The notes: generated by a model not told the origin, from the sequence alone. 64,000 nucleotides of DNA from Aurantiochytrium sp. KH105 (GCA_003116975.1 BGKB01000003.1:1-64000), one strand, 5' to 3'. Positions 10,290-20,449 are shown, counted from the first letter of the stretch. Program-made: numbers and translations.

Positions 10290-11060
10290 ATGCTGCGCAA
10301 CGTGCTGGTCATCAGCTCGAGCGGGCTGCTGCTGTTCTCGAAAGAGTTCGTGAACGCCGCCGAGCAGCCGAGGCTTCTCGGGTCGGTGATCACGGCCATG
10401 CTGGAGAAGGCGAAGCAGACGACGGGGCTGCAGCTCTCGTACATGGAATTTAGCAAGCTAGCCATCACAATCGTAGGCAACGAGCCCAAGACGGTCTTTT
10501 GCGTGCTTTTCCATGACTGCGACGACGGCGAAGAATTCGGCAAGCTGCTCGCGACAGAGATCCTTGGTGCGTTTTTGAACAATTATCGCAACGACCTCAA
10601 GAGCATCGGCCTCAATCAGAACGCCTTCCAGGACTTTCAGTTCCAACTCTCCTCCGTGATTCAGGATACGGGCAGGCCCGTTTTGGACGAGCTAAAGCGA
10701 AATCGAGCAGTGGTCTTGGCTCTGCTCGTCAAGGAGGACCCCCGGGTCGGGGACTCTTGTATCAGCTATTCGACCGGGGAGGTCGATCAGTTCGGCGTCT
10801 TGGCCAATCTCAAGCCGCTCATTAGCGCGGCAACCGATATCATGTCGCTTCGACAAGATTCTGCCAATGCGGTGTGGCTCGAGTCAACGCCAACGCGAGC
10901 CTCGCGGCTGCTTGTGCAAAAAGTAGTCGTCGGGACCTATCTGGTGATTCAATTTAGTATGCGCTTTGACCACGCGCACTACGAGGGTGAGGTTGTACGA
11001 GCGACGCGACTACTCGAAAAAGTATGCATGCTCGGTGAAATGATGAAGCGAAACGTCTGA
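10290..11060 (+). CDS. Longin-like domain protein, function unknown
   Basis: 256 residues from ATG at 10290. The first about 125 residues have the order of a longin/SNARE-like fold. They begin with a hydrophobic strand (RNVLVISSSGLLLFSKEF), then a helix (LLGSVITAMLEKAKQ), central strands (LSYMEFSKLAITIVGNE, TVFCVLFHDCD) and a long helix (FGKLLATEILGAFLNNY). Such domains occur in adaptor sigma/mu subunits, SRX of the SRP receptor, TRAPP subunits and Rab-GEF subunits; the sequence does not say which. Residues 130-256 contain a second possible alpha/beta unit (VVLALLVKED, SRLLVQKVVVGTYLVIQFSM). A role in vesicle traffic is inferred from fold resemblance only. Confidence 0.6.
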   Translation: MLRNVLVISSSGLLLFSKEFVNAAEQPRLLGSVITAMLEKAKQTTGLQLSYMEFSKLAITIVGNEPKTVFCVLFHDCDDGEEFGKLLATEILGAFLNNYRNDLKSIGLNQNAFQDFQFQLSSVIQDTGRPVLDELKRNRAVVLALLVKEDPRVGDSCISYSTGEVDQFGVLANLKPLISAATDIMSLRQDSANAVWLESTPTRASRLLVQKVVVGTYLVIQFSMRFDHAHYEGEVVRATRLLEKVCMLGEMMKRNV

Positions 11061-11428
11061 GCAAGAGAGAAAAAAAAGACCGGATGCGTATGGGGACCAG
11101 AGTCCGCATAAGTGTGTGCGTGTGTGTGCGTTCGTGTCCAACAGGCTTTGCTCCGCAATTGCTTCTCTCTTTCTTTCTTTTAGCATCGTCAACAGATGCG
11201 CTCACTTCTTCTGCATGCACATGCGCGCCACCATTCCATTCCATTCCATTCGATTCGGTTCGATTCGATTCGATACGATATGGTACGGCACGGTATGATA
11301 TTGAAAGGCCGCCGTAGCAGCCGAGCTCTTCTACTTACTGCCAAGCGCACAAGCTCATTCAACATGCAAGGCATTGGTTTCACGGGCCCATTCGCGCATA
11401 CAGATTGACTGTCCGCACACGCGCAGGC
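11061..11428. other. Convergent 3' spacer with pentamer repeats
   Basis: 368 bases between convergent stops. 11233-11297 is a drifting ATTCC/GATTC/GATAC pentamer tract that decays from perfect CCATT units to GGTAC units. No gene seen. Confidence 0.5.
11233..11297. repeat. Degenerate pentanucleotide tract
   Basis: ATTCC units pass through GATTC to GATAC/GGTAC variants over about 13 units. Confidence 0.8.
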
Positions 11429-13300
11429 CTAGCCGCGCGTGGACAGGCCATACTTGGAAAAATAGGCGTAAAAGTCGTCCTTGGAGATGACCTCGTCGCC
11501 CTGCGGCGCGAGCGCTTGTCGCGTTGCAGAGTAAACCTCTTCCGGGACGTGGCGATGGCCCGAGCGAAACAAGGTGATGTCCGTCAAGATGGCCTTGAGC
11601 TCCTTGTTGTCAATCACGCCGTCGCCATTGAGGTCGTAGCGGTCCCAGAGCGCACCAATATCTCCCTTGCTCAGCGACTCGTGCTCGAACTGACTGAGAA
11701 AGCGGACCGGCGAGGAGCCCTGCTTGGCCCGCTCACGGCCGCGCTGAAGGTAGTCTGCGCGCTGCATTTCGTGGAGACGCGAGAGGGTGCGGTCAAAGGC
11801 AAAGATCTCGTCAATGTTCGACCGCGCGGGCACATAGGCAGCGTCGCCGATGATGTCGACCTCTTGGATCTGATCGGCAATCTTCGCCGAATCGTCTTCG
11901 CCCATGACGTCGCCGCGGTCCAGCAGCTTTCCCATGGGGGCCTCGGCCCCAATCACGACCACTACATTCTGGTCGTAAAAGGTGTCGATCATGGTGATGA
12001 ATCGGCGGATTTGGTTGATCATATTAAGACGCATCACAGGTACCTGGTCCACAAAAATGGTGTGGAATGTCGAGGCGATTGCGTAATAGTCGGCGGCGCC
12101 CATGGGCTTTCCGCAGAGGTCGTCAAAGGAGAACCGGGCCACGTCCTCGTTCCGCGCGGCCTCGGGAATTCTGATTTTCCGGCCCTGCACGCTCAGCGAG
12201 CTGTTTTGCAGCACGTTGCCCTTGGTGTACGAGTCAAAGAGGCGCTCGAACTGCGCTGCGCCGCCGACACCACCGCTCGTTGTAAAGTAAACTTTGGTGT
12301 CGTCTTCTTCATCGTCCTTGTTGTTTTTGCCGGCCTCACCGCCGTCCTTTTCTTGTTCTTTTTGCTGCTGCTTTTTTTTCTTCTTCTTCTTGTCGAGAGC
12401 CTCAAGGGTCACCATGCGGTAGTCCGTCTCGGACTGCACGTTGACAACCTCCCAGTTCTTTTCCACGTCTTCAATAAAAGGGACAAAGAGATCACGCTGA
12501 ATGCCGTTCTTGTAGAGCTCCGAGGGAGCGCGGTTGCTAGTGGCAACGACGACGACGCCCCGCGCCAGAAGCGAGTCAAAAAGACGGCGGATGATCATGG
12601 CGTCGGCAATGTCGGTGACCTGGAACTCGTCAAAGCACAAGACCCAGCCCTCCTCGTAGAGGGCATCCACGCAGCGCTCGATCATCTCGTCGCTTTTGAA
12701 GCCGCGCTGCTGCAGCGAATGCAGCATGCGGTGCACCTGCAGCATGAACTCGTGGAAATGCACGCGCCGCTTGCCGGGGATCTCGAGCACGTCGTAGAGC
12801 AAGTGCATCGTGTACGTCTTGCCGCTGCCAGGCCCACCATACATGTACAGGCTCTGGGGCGCCTCGATGGCCTTGACGGCGTTGAGCTTGGAGCGCGCAG
12901 CCTGCTCCTCGCGCTTGGCGGCCTCGGCCTTGGCCGCGCCGGCGGCGCCGCCCTCGTGCCGAGTCTTGCCAAAGAGCTTGGCGAACCAGCCGGAAGACTT
13001 GGCCTGCTCCTCCTCGGCGGCCTTGGCGTCCGCCTCGATGGCGGCGCGGCGCTCGCGCTTCCACATGTCCAGCCTCTCGTGGCGGCCCTCCTCGAAGGCG
13101 AGCACGTCCTCGTAGACCCTGTCGAGGTGCGCGCACGCGACGCGCTGGCTGGGGTCATCGTTGATGAGGCCCTTCTCCACGCGCGACTCGTACAGCGCCG
13201 TCACCGCGCCGCCGCTCAGCGCGCGCGTCCACGCCGTCTGCGCGCGCCCCGCCGCCGCCGCGAGCCCTCCCCGCGCGCCGAGCGCGCCACGCGCGAGCAT
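11429..13300 (-). CDS. AFG1: AFG1-family mitochondrial AAA+ ATPase with C-terminal EF-hand
   Basis: 623 residues. The Arg/Ala-rich N-terminus (MLARGALGARGG) suits a mitochondrial presequence. The AFG1/LACE1 ATPase is clear: Walker A GGPGSGKT at 155-162, HFHEFMLQVH after it, Walker B LCFDEFQVTD at 221-230, sensor-1-like VVATSNRAPSELY, and the downstream family block (FSFDDLCGKPMGAADYYAIA, FITMIDTFYDQNV). AFG1 proteins are inner-membrane-associated ATPases that help degrade or handle respiratory-chain subunits. A Lys/Gln/Asp-rich insert (about 305-350) comes from triplet repeats. Unusual is the C-terminal 80 residues: an EF-hand with canonical loop DLNGDGVIDNKE (556-567) and a second degenerate one. 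Neither yeast nor human AFG1 has this, so Ca2+ regulation is a plausible inference. Confidence 0.92.
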   Translation of the reverse strand: MLARGALGARGGLAAAAGRAQTAWTRALSGGAVTALYESRVEKGLINDDPSQRVACAHLDRVYEDVLAFEEGRHERLDMWKRERRAAIEADAKAAEEEQAKSSGWFAKLFGKTRHEGGAAGAAKAEAAKREEQAARSKLNAVKAIEAPQSLYMYGGPGSGKTYTMHLLYDVLEIPGKRRVHFHEFMLQVHRMLHSLQQRGFKSDEMIERCVDALYEEGWVLCFDEFQVTDIADAMIIRRLFDSLLARGVVVVATSNRAPSELYKNGIQRDLFVPFIEDVEKNWEVVNVQSETDYRMVTLEALDKKKKKKKQQQKEQEKDGGEAGKNNKDDEEDDTKVYFTTSGGVGGAAQFERLFDSYTKGNVLQNSSLSVQGRKIRIPEAARNEDVARFSFDDLCGKPMGAADYYAIASTFHTIFVDQVPVMRLNMINQIRRFITMIDTFYDQNVVVVIGAEAPMGKLLDRGDVMGEDDSAKIADQIQEVDIIGDAAYVPARSNIDEIFAFDRTLSRLHEMQRADYLQRGRERAKQGSSPVRFLSQFEHESLSKGDIGALWDRYDLNGDGVIDNKELKAILTDITLFRSGHRHVPEEVYSATRQALAPQGDEVISKDDFYAYFSKYGLSTRG

Positions 13301-13671
13301 CGTCGCCAGTCCGCTGTCGCGTCTTCGATCTTATCTAATCCAATCCTGGTCTGCTCTGATCCGATCTCTCGCCTCCTCCGTCCCTCGACGTCGACGTCGA
13401 CGCGCGCTCGAGACGCGCGGCCACACCGGCCGACGGCGAGCGGCTCGGCCCGGGGCGTGCTCGCTCGCTGGCTCGCGCGCGGCCGTCGGCGACTCGCGCT
13501 CTGGCGCCTCGCCTCGCCTCGCCTCGCCTCGCCCCGTTCGCGGCCGCGCGGACACTGCGCAGCAGCAGCAGCTGCAGCAGCAGGTTATAATACTGCTGGG
13601 CCTACTGCAGGGCGCTCGCTGTGTCCGTGCGGCTGGGACGCACCTCCTTTCTGGTGCTGTGGTGCGGCAGG

Positions 13672-13713
<42 letters not shown>

Positions 13714-13934
13714 GCGGCAAGGCCCGTGGGTGAGCGAAGAGAGCAGGGAAGTAGGTCGAACAAGCCTGGTTATTTATGAGATCGATCACCAGCTTCACGT
13801 TATGAGCATTCGAATAGGCAAAAAGGCTAGTCAGGCGGGAAAAGGTCTTTGACAGCGGTCCACCCTGCCGCAAAAGACCTTGGCAGACGACTCGCCGGAG
13901 CGAATAGAATAGAAAAGAGGGCCGGACGATTCGC
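13301..13934. other. Leader of AFG1 and 3' flank of BDP1, with repeats
   Basis: 634 bases between two minus-strand genes. It contains a CGCCT pentamer run (about 13505-13535) upstream of the AFG1 start and a GAGCAG hexamer array at 13671-13713. No gene seen. Confidence 0.5.
13671..13713. repeat. GAGCAG hexanucleotide array
   Basis: About seven tandem AGGAGC units. Confidence 0.9.
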
Positions 13935-15623
13935 CTAGAGCGCGGAGTCGAGATCGTCGTTCCCATCATCATCATCTTCGTCTTCTTCGTCCTCGTCCTC
14001 GTCTTCATCGTTGTCTTCATTCCGGCCACCGTTCCCGTCAGTCTCGAAGGAGGTCGCATCCTTCCCTTCTTCCTCTGCGCCGTCCCCAGCAGCATCAGCA
14101 GTGAAACCAACGTTATTGATGGCGTCCTCGAGCGTGGCAGCGGGTTCCATGCCGCGTTTCTCCAACTGGGCCTCGAACTGCTGCACGTCCTTGAGCAAAT
14201 TGGGCTCGAGCGCCTCCATTTCAAGAGGGAGAGCAATGCTGCGGTCCAGAGCACGTTCAACGAGATCAGGTCGCTGCCGCTCTTCGCGCTTGTACTTTTT
14301 GGCAATCTGCTTCCGCGTACGTTTGGGAAAAAACGCCGCAATCATGGAAAAATCCTGGCCGCACTGTCGCAGGGCCATGTAAAAGATGCGCGTTTCCTCC
14401 TCGGTCCAGCGAGGTCCACCCTGGCGCTTCGAGTAGGACTGTGAGGTGATGCGATGGCCCTCGTCATCCTGAACGGCAAGCTCATTGACCTCTTGCACTT
14501 TGGGCCGCCACACGATGCTTTCTTCATCGAGGACGAGCTTGCCATTCTTGATTGTCGCCTTGGGGGCGCGGGGCTTGGCCGCCTCGCGCTCGGCTTCCGC
14601 TTTCGCTCTCTCGGCATCTTCTTTGATCTTGCGTTCCGCCTCTTGAGGATCGATACCCATTTCACGGAGTCGTTTCATTTCAGCCCGCTTGGCACGCTGC
14701 ATCTCCCGCCTCCGCACGCCACTCGGGGCTGGGACCCCCTTGGGTCTGTTGCGGAGGAATGCTTTCATGGGGAGCTTGCTCAAGTCATTTGGATCAGCTG
14801 GCTCGCTGCTCGTCTCGACAACAGACACGCTCGAAGCGGGCACTGTCGCCGCTCCTGCTCCTGCTCCTGCTCCTCCTGCTATACCATTTTCTGTGAATGA
14901 GGATAGATTGGACAGACGTTGCGAATGAGAGTGTGGATGTGGTTGCGGGTGCGGATGCGGGTGCGGGTGCGGGTGCGGGTGCGGGTGTGAATGTGGATGA
15001 CCTGCAGTTGATGCGGTGCGGGCGCTGCTGTTGCTCAATCGGCGCGAGAGCCGCGATCTGACCTCATGCCCAGCACGCGTTTGTGATTCTGCAGCTGGCG
15101 GCGGAGAAGGAATTTCAGAGGTTCTGCCGGACACCGCGTGCTCGCCTTGTGCATGTTCGTCTTGGCCTTGTCGGTGATCTTGGATCCCCTCAGACGCTGC
15201 TGGGGCAGGTATAGACGATATCGTCGCAGTCAGAATCGGGGGTGCTGTGCTCACTGCGGCTCCATCTTCTGAAAGCGTCGTGGGTGCAGCTGGCAAGATC
15301 GAAGTCGTCGGCGAAGAATTTTCTTCAGACGCTATCTCCGGTGCCGTATCTTTTGTTGTTGCTGCTGCTGTCGCTGCTGCTGTTGGCGTTGTTGTTGTTG
15401 TCGCTGGTGTTGTCGCAGTCTCGGGCGCAGTAGTGGCCGTCGCGGGGACTGGGGTCCTATCCTCTGAAGGCTCGGACCTCGCCACCTTGGACGGCTGCGG
15501 TGCCGCCGCGGCGCGCGGACGCGGGCGTGGCCTTTTGGCCGGTCCTCCTCCTCGCGCCGCCCTCGACCGCGCCCCGCGTCTCGAGGACGGCAGCGTCGGC
15601 GGCAGGCCCGCGGTGCCCGCCAT
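13935..15623 (-). CDS. BDP1: TFIIIB subunit B'' (BDP1-like), SANT/Myb domain
   Basis: 562 residues if translation starts at the ATG at 15623 (MAGTAGLPPTLPS). The frame is open upstream, but that part is Arg-rich and leader-like. The diagnostic part is a SANT domain at about 400-455 (RWTEEETRIFYMALRQCGQ, FFPKRTRKQIAKKYKREER), typical of BDP1. Before it lies a helical basic segment (MGIDPQEAERKIKEDAERAK) and the BDP1-type lead-in with VWRPKVQE and ELAVQDDEG. BDP1 joins TBP and BRF1 in TFIIIB to open promoters for RNA polymerase III. The N-terminal half is Pro/Thr/Ala-rich and disordered, with a His-Pro repeat encoded by GTGCGG units (14931-15000). The C-terminus is strongly acidic. Other SANT proteins are possible, but the spacing FFPKRTRKQ...KYKREER favours BDP1. 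Confidence 0.85.
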   Translation of the reverse strand: MAGTAGLPPTLPSSRRGARSRAARGGGPAKRPRPRPRAAAAPQPSKVARSEPSEDRTPVPATATTAPETATTPATTTTTPTAAATAAATTKDTAPEIASEENSSPTTSILPAAPTTLSEDGAAVSTAPPILTATISSIPAPAASEGIQDHRQGQDEHAQGEHAVSGRTSEIPSPPPAAESQTRAGHEVRSRLSRRLSNSSARTASTAGHPHSHPHPHPHPHPHPHPQPHPHSHSQRLSNLSSFTENGIAGGAGAGAGAATVPASSVSVVETSSEPADPNDLSKLPMKAFLRNRPKGVPAPSGVRRREMQRAKRAEMKRLREMGIDPQEAERKIKEDAERAKAEAEREAAKPRAPKATIKNGKLVLDEESIVWRPKVQEVNELAVQDDEGHRITSQSYSKRQGGPRWTEEETRIFYMALRQCGQDFSMIAAFFPKRTRKQIAKKYKREERQRPDLVERALDRSIALPLEMEALEPNLLKDVQQFEAQLEKRGMEPAATLEDAINNVGFTADAAGDGAEEEGKDATSFETDGNGGRNEDNDEDEDEDEEDEDDDDGNDDLDSAL

Positions 15624-16483
15624 GTCTGACTTGACGTCCCTTGGTTTCCCCCTCCAAGTTCCGCGCCCTCTGGACTGCGCACAGGACTCCGCCGCGCGGG
15701 CCCCGAACGGGGCGGGCGAGGCGGGCGCGGGGCGCGCGCGCGGTCTCCGCCGCGACGGACTCGGGGCGTGCGCCGCGCGGGCCCGAGACCTCGCGACGTT
15801 TCCTGGCTGCCAGCGATGCGCGCGTGTCTCCCTCCTCGCTCTCCCCCTCTCTCTCCCCTCCATTGTCTCGTCGCGGCGGCACGCACAGACCCAAAAGGGC
15901 AAAAGCCTATTCAGGAAAGTGAAGAAACAATCGATCGACGGCGATTCAAATCCGTGCAACACAACACTTGAACTTGCCCCCTGCCCCAAAAGGAAATTCA
16001 AATCTTCAAATTCAAATTCAAATTCAAATTCAAATTCAAATTCAAATTCAAATTCAAATTCAAATTTCCGCGCTCTCCTTGCTTACTAGCCTACTACCAC
16101 CTAGTACGACTACTAGGCAGGCAGCCAGCAGCGGCGCAAAGCAAACCCTCAAGCCCAGCGCCTTCGCGGCCGCGCTGCGCTGCGTTGCGTTGCGCTGCGC
16201 TGCGTTGCGTTGCGTTGCACACGGGTTGGGCCGGGCCGGCCCCGGGCTTGCGGGCCGGCTGGCTGCGTGCAGGAGACGGACGGACGATCGGTCGGTCGGC
16301 CGGTTGGTCGGCGGCGTGAAAGCGGCGTCAAGCGTGGCGAAAGCGCCCGCCCCGCGGGATCCCTCGACACCTGCTCGCTACTTCGAGAACAGCGGCAACA
16401 ACAACAACGACAGCATCGACAACGAAGGAGAACAAGATATCTGACAAAAGGTCGAATTAGAGAACCAAAGCCTGGCGTCGAAG
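15624..16483. other. Divergent promoter region of BDP1 and the BRCT gene
   Basis: 860 bases. From left: GC-rich leader of BDP1, a TTCAAA hexamer array (16005-16067), a TGCGT/TGCGC pentamer tract (about 16168-16218), and a leader with CAACAACAAC before the ATG at 16484. It probably holds both promoters. Confidence 0.5.
16005..16067. repeat. TTCAAA hexanucleotide array
   Basis: About 10.5 perfect tandem TTCAAA units between two divergent genes. Confidence 0.95.
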
Positions 16484-19400
16484 ATGGATCCTTCAGAAGC
16501 CAGCGGGATGGCGGTCTTCACAGAGAAGAGGGCTGACGGCACGCAACGTAGACAAGAGGCCGTCTTACTGGGTTCTTACACGCAAATGGCCGCTTCAACA
16601 AGTGACGGAGAACCTGCTGTTGTTGTGTCACTTTTCAACGAGGTCGACGCCAAAGAACTTCGACTCGGCGTTTATGTGATTCAAGGCGGAAGCTTTCTTC
16701 TTAACGTGGAGAAAAGCGCTTCTCCAGCTCGATTTGCTGATGGCAAACCGATCCCGCTGTCGAAAAATGAAATGCTTCAGGCCGGAGATAGTTTTTCAAT
16801 CGGAGACAAACTGGTTTGCAACCTCCTCGCCAAGAGCAAGATTCGCACAGACGTGAAGATTGCCAACTTGCCCGAAGCGAGGATTAATGCGTCGGCATCG
16901 TCCGACTTCCCACCCACACAAGTTTGTGACGAATCTCATGACGGATCGAACGCCAGCGTGGCGGGATCAACCCCAGCAGCCCGCAATCCATCCCGATCAG
17001 TGCAGTTTCAGTCTCCAGAGCTCCCCGCTACACAGGTCCTCGAGGATGAGAGTACTGGCGTGCCTGCGACACCCGTCATGACGCCCACAACCCCTGCAAC
17101 ACGTGTTCCGCCCACGGAGCGACAGCGTCCAGCGATCACACCCACCCCACCCCCATTCCACGCCACCGAGACCACCACGCCGGCGGCTGTGCCAGCGACA
17201 GAGCGCGTCGTTGCCGGGACAGAAACAGTACGAGCGGGTACAAAGCTCAAGACGCGCGAGTCGCTTCTCTCTACGGGCCCTCCGAGCACAGCTGGCGACG
17301 ATCCAGGTGATGGTTGGAGCGATGGGTCCGAGAATCTCATGGGAGTTGCCATGAATGATTCCGATGAAGAATCTGCAAATGACGACGAGGAAAAGAATGC
17401 CCATCACGAAAAGGAGGTCCAACCAAGCGAGGACAAGGACGAGGGAGAAAAGGTTCCTGATACTCCTGAAGAAATCCCAGACACTATTGTCCCAGATGAC
17501 GTTTCGACGGCTTCCGAAAGCGAACAGCAACCCGCAACGTCTGAGACAACAACTGCTCAGCTTGCCGGTGACGCGGATAAAGTTGGATCCGACCTTGCAA
17601 AGTCCGAGTCCACGCAACCGGCACCAGAAACGGACAAAGATGCAGCTGACCGTGCAGATGGTGATGACGATGCAAGAGCGATGGATCTTAGCAAGACCAA
17701 CGGGGACAACACCCTGGTGAAGAGCACTGATACAAGTGAAAGTGTCAAAGGTGTCAGCGAGTCAGATATATCGACAGGGGTCGACGCTTTTGAAGGAAAG
17801 AATGATGTAGAAGGCAATATCAGCGATAAGCAAGATGCTAGCACGGAAAAGGCCAAGGACGAAGGTCCTGCATCTGACAATATGGACAAAGAAGAAGCCA
17901 AGGATTCAGCGGACAGTTCAAGTAAAATCACAGCTGATGCAGTTGAAAAGCCAGATGAGCAGCAGCAAGCCGAGAGCAAAGCAAATCTTGTTGTGGGCTC
18001 AGAAAGAGCTGCAAGTGTCACGAAGGCTTTCGAGTATGATGCTGCGAACAGCGCAACAGGTGTCAAACAGGCCGAGACCGCGAACAGCGTCGAGGGCGCT
18101 GAAAACGATGGTCCTGGCGAAAGAACTATTTGTGAAGAGGCTGTCAACAGAACAACAGACGACAAGCAGGCCAAGGTCAACGTCGAGGACAACGTAGATA
18201 ACGCTCCGAGCGACAGCAAGGAGAGCGGCGAAACCAACGATGACACAAAGAGCACGGATAAGAGCAAGGATGTAGTTGCAATGAAGACGAACGACCAAAT
18301 GGACGAGAAGCGCGTGTCAGAGGTTGATGACGTCGAGAGTGGTCCCGGCGATGACTCTGACGAAGAGGATGCTGTGGCTCTTGCCGCGACGCAAGATTGT
18401 GACGTGGCCAGTGTGGGCGATGACAATGATGAGGATGCCCGAGAAGATAAAGTCCCCAACAAGAAGGGCTCGTACGAAGAGAAAGACGACGACGAAGACC
18501 TTGAATCTGGGGCTCAGAGCCCGGACCTCGCTCGCGTGCAAGTTGGAGAAAGCGACGAAGATGAAGATATCGGTGGCGGTGGCGGCGAAGAAGAAGACTG
18601 GGGTCCAAGTACTCAAGACGTTTCGGACATGGATGCAGCAGGCATTCAGAGCATCCTCGAAAAGACAGCGATCGCAGATAGTGAGGATTACTTTAGCGCC
18701 AAGGGCAAGGCCACGTTGGAGGAGCGAAGGCAGCGAGTTCGACAGTACTTTTGGACAGAATCCCAAGTGCAGCGGTTGATGGATATTGATGACCTCCAAG
18801 AAATCAAGGACACGATGACGCGGGAATATGGTGTTCCCTCCAAAATAATCTCACGGAAACGCGTCCGTGCAAAACTTCTAGAAGCCTTTATCACATACCT
18901 CGGAAAGCACTATGCAGAATCAAGGCAACATCTAGAGGGTTTTGACTCCAACAACGGCGCAAAGGGTAGAGTCGAGGATGTGAAGGGAAAGGGTCAAGTT
19001 GAGGTTTCATCGGATGCCGTAGCAACGCCACGAAAGACGCGGAATACAGACAAACGAACCGGAAAGGCCCCGGATACCACCTCGCGCAGAAGCACGCGCA
19101 AGGCAGCCAAAGCCGGGACCAAGAAGGCGAGCGAGAAATCCGATGACGCAGAAGAAGAAGAAGAAGAAGAAGAAGAAGAAGAAGAGGAAGAGGAAGAAGA
19201 AGTCAACACTTCTCGCGCGACGCGCAGTGCACGAAAGTCAGCACCAAGGACCGCAGAGAGGAAAACTGCGGCGAAGCGAGCCAAGACGTCTACGTCGGCT
19301 AGCGTGCGGCGGAGCACGCGTCGAAAAACGGAGTCTTCCGACGGAGAATCGCCTGCGCACGAGGAAAAGGCCACAAGGACGACGACCAAAGCGAAGAAGA

Positions 19401-20182
19401 CTGAAAAAATCGCGTCAGCCAAATCGCGCCGACAGGCCGGTGGCGTCAAGCGCGCTGCTGAGGCAGCCAGGGACGAAATTGGCGATGAAACGTCGCGGCC
19501 GGCCAAACGGGCTGCACAGGGGTCCGCAGCGCGAAGCGCAGCGCCGATTCTACCAGGGGATGTTCGCGTGCAAATCACAGGAATCGACATGGATGATAAG
19601 GCAGAGCGCAAGCGGGCGCTCAAGTGCATTGGGGCCATGGGTGGCTCTTTTGCAGAGAATGACCCGGCAGTGAGCCTGACGCACCTCGTTGCAGGCACGG
19701 GCGACGCAGATGCCAAGTTCCCGACCTCGCGCAAACTTCTCGAGTGTCTCGCGCTGTGTGGTCGGGCGAGCCCTCGCATTGTGAATTACGGTTGGCTCCA
19801 AGACAGCGCGACCAACCGCTTCCCGGCAAAGAACACTGAAGAATATGCGCCGCGTGGCTTCAACAAGAAGCTCGCGCAAAACGTCGACCTTGAGCAGACC
19901 CTTGCCAGACGCGATGCCCGGAGCGAACCTCTTCTCGCAGGCAAGATGATGTTCTTGACTGCGGACGCTGCCCGGGACTTTAAGGAAATGATGCCAATGT
20001 TCAAGAACATTGGGCTGCGCACGACGACGACGAGCGCTGCCAAGGCGGACTTTGCCCTTGTGGGCGGCAAAGAAGACCCCAGAAAAGCGAAACGGTCTGG
20101 CCCGCTCAGTGGCGTCAAGATGCCTATCCGCGACTTTTCGTACTTTACTCGCGGCCTCGTTGCCTACGACTTTGATTCATGA
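16484..20182 (+). CDS. MDC1/PTIP-like tandem-BRCT DNA-damage mediator
   Basis: 1232 residues from ATG at 16484. Residues 1-120 form a compact beta-rich domain that could be a diverged FHA (SFSIGDKLVCNLL near its end). The centre (about 140-770) is acidic, Ser/Thr-rich and carries scattered SQ/TQ kinase sites (PPTQV, PATQV, AATQD, PSTQD). A helical domain near 725-810 (QRVRQYFWTESQVQRLMD) is followed by a poly-Glu run (GAA repeats near 19150-19200) and Lys/Arg/Thr-rich tails. The C-terminal about 205 residues form two BRCT repeats: first VRVQITGIDM...GSFAENDPAVSLTHLVA, second LLAGKMMFLTADAARDF...KADFALVGG. The order FHA-like, SQ/TQ region, BRCT pair is that of MDC1-type scaffolds binding phosphorylated histone H2A at breaks. 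That role is inferred. Confidence 0.75.
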   Translation: MDPSEASGMAVFTEKRADGTQRRQEAVLLGSYTQMAASTSDGEPAVVVSLFNEVDAKELRLGVYVIQGGSFLLNVEKSASPARFADGKPIPLSKNEMLQAGDSFSIGDKLVCNLLAKSKIRTDVKIANLPEARINASASSDFPPTQVCDESHDGSNASVAGSTPAARNPSRSVQFQSPELPATQVLEDESTGVPATPVMTPTTPATRVPPTERQRPAITPTPPPFHATETTTPAAVPATERVVAGTETVRAGTKLKTRESLLSTGPPSTAGDDPGDGWSDGSENLMGVAMNDSDEESANDDEEKNAHHEKEVQPSEDKDEGEKVPDTPEEIPDTIVPDDVSTASESEQQPATSETTTAQLAGDADKVGSDLAKSESTQPAPETDKDAADRADGDDDARAMDLSKTNGDNTLVKSTDTSESVKGVSESDISTGVDAFEGKNDVEGNISDKQDASTEKAKDEGPASDNMDKEEAKDSADSSSKITADAVEKPDEQQQAESKANLVVGSERAASVTKAFEYDAANSATGVKQAETANSVEGAENDGPGERTICEEAVNRTTDDKQAKVNVEDNVDNAPSDSKESGETNDDTKSTDKSKDVVAMKTNDQMDEKRVSEVDDVESGPGDDSDEEDAVALAATQDCDVASVGDDNDEDAREDKVPNKKGSYEEKDDDEDLESGAQSPDLARVQVGESDEDEDIGGGGGEEEDWGPSTQDVSDMDAAGIQSILEKTAIADSEDYFSAKGKATLEERRQRVRQYFWTESQVQRLMDIDDLQEIKDTMTREYGVPSKIISRKRVRAKLLEAFITYLGKHYAESRQHLEGFDSNNGAKGRVEDVKGKGQVEVSSDAVATPRKTRNTDKRTGKAPDTTSRRSTRKAAKAGTKKASEKSDDAEEEEEEEEEEEEEEEEEVNTSRATRSARKSAPRTAERKTAAKRAKTSTSASVRRSTRRKTESSDGESPAHEEKATRTTTKAKKTEKIASAKSRRQAGGVKRAAEAARDEIGDETSRPAKRAAQGSAARSAAPILPGDVRVQITGIDMDDKAERKRALKCIGAMGGSFAENDPAVSLTHLVAGTGDADAKFPTSRKLLECLALCGRASPRIVNYGWLQDSATNRFPAKNTEEYAPRGFNKKLAQNVDLEQTLARRDARSEPLLAGKMMFLTADAARDFKEMMPMFKNIGLRTTTTSAAKADFALVGGKEDPRKAKRSGPLSGVKMPIRDFSYFTRGLVAYDFDS

Positions 20183-20449
20183 TGATGTAATATTCATCTT
20201 GATGATGATGATGATGATGATAAGATGATGGTCGTGTAGTATACCGACTCTGACAATTGAAAGGAAAGCAAAACCTGGCTGCTTACTTGATTTTATTGTT
20301 CCCCCCCCAACCCAAATATTATAGGGAAAGAGAAAAAGCTTAGATAAGGTGTTGTTCTTATTGACCTTGGTGCTGGTGGTGGTGGTGTTAGAAGTGATGG
20401 CGTCCATCAGTCCATTTCAAGACCCGTCTCCATGGACAGCGTCTAGCCC

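Noticed and set aside
11405-13852. 815-residue open frame antisense to AFG1
   Set aside because: It mirrors the AFG1 gene on the other strand and has no domain. High GC at third codon positions keeps antisense frames open.
15624-16001. N-terminal extension of BDP1
   Set aside because: Arg/Pro-rich, leader-like composition with GC-driven openness. The ATG at 15623 gives a sensible protein.
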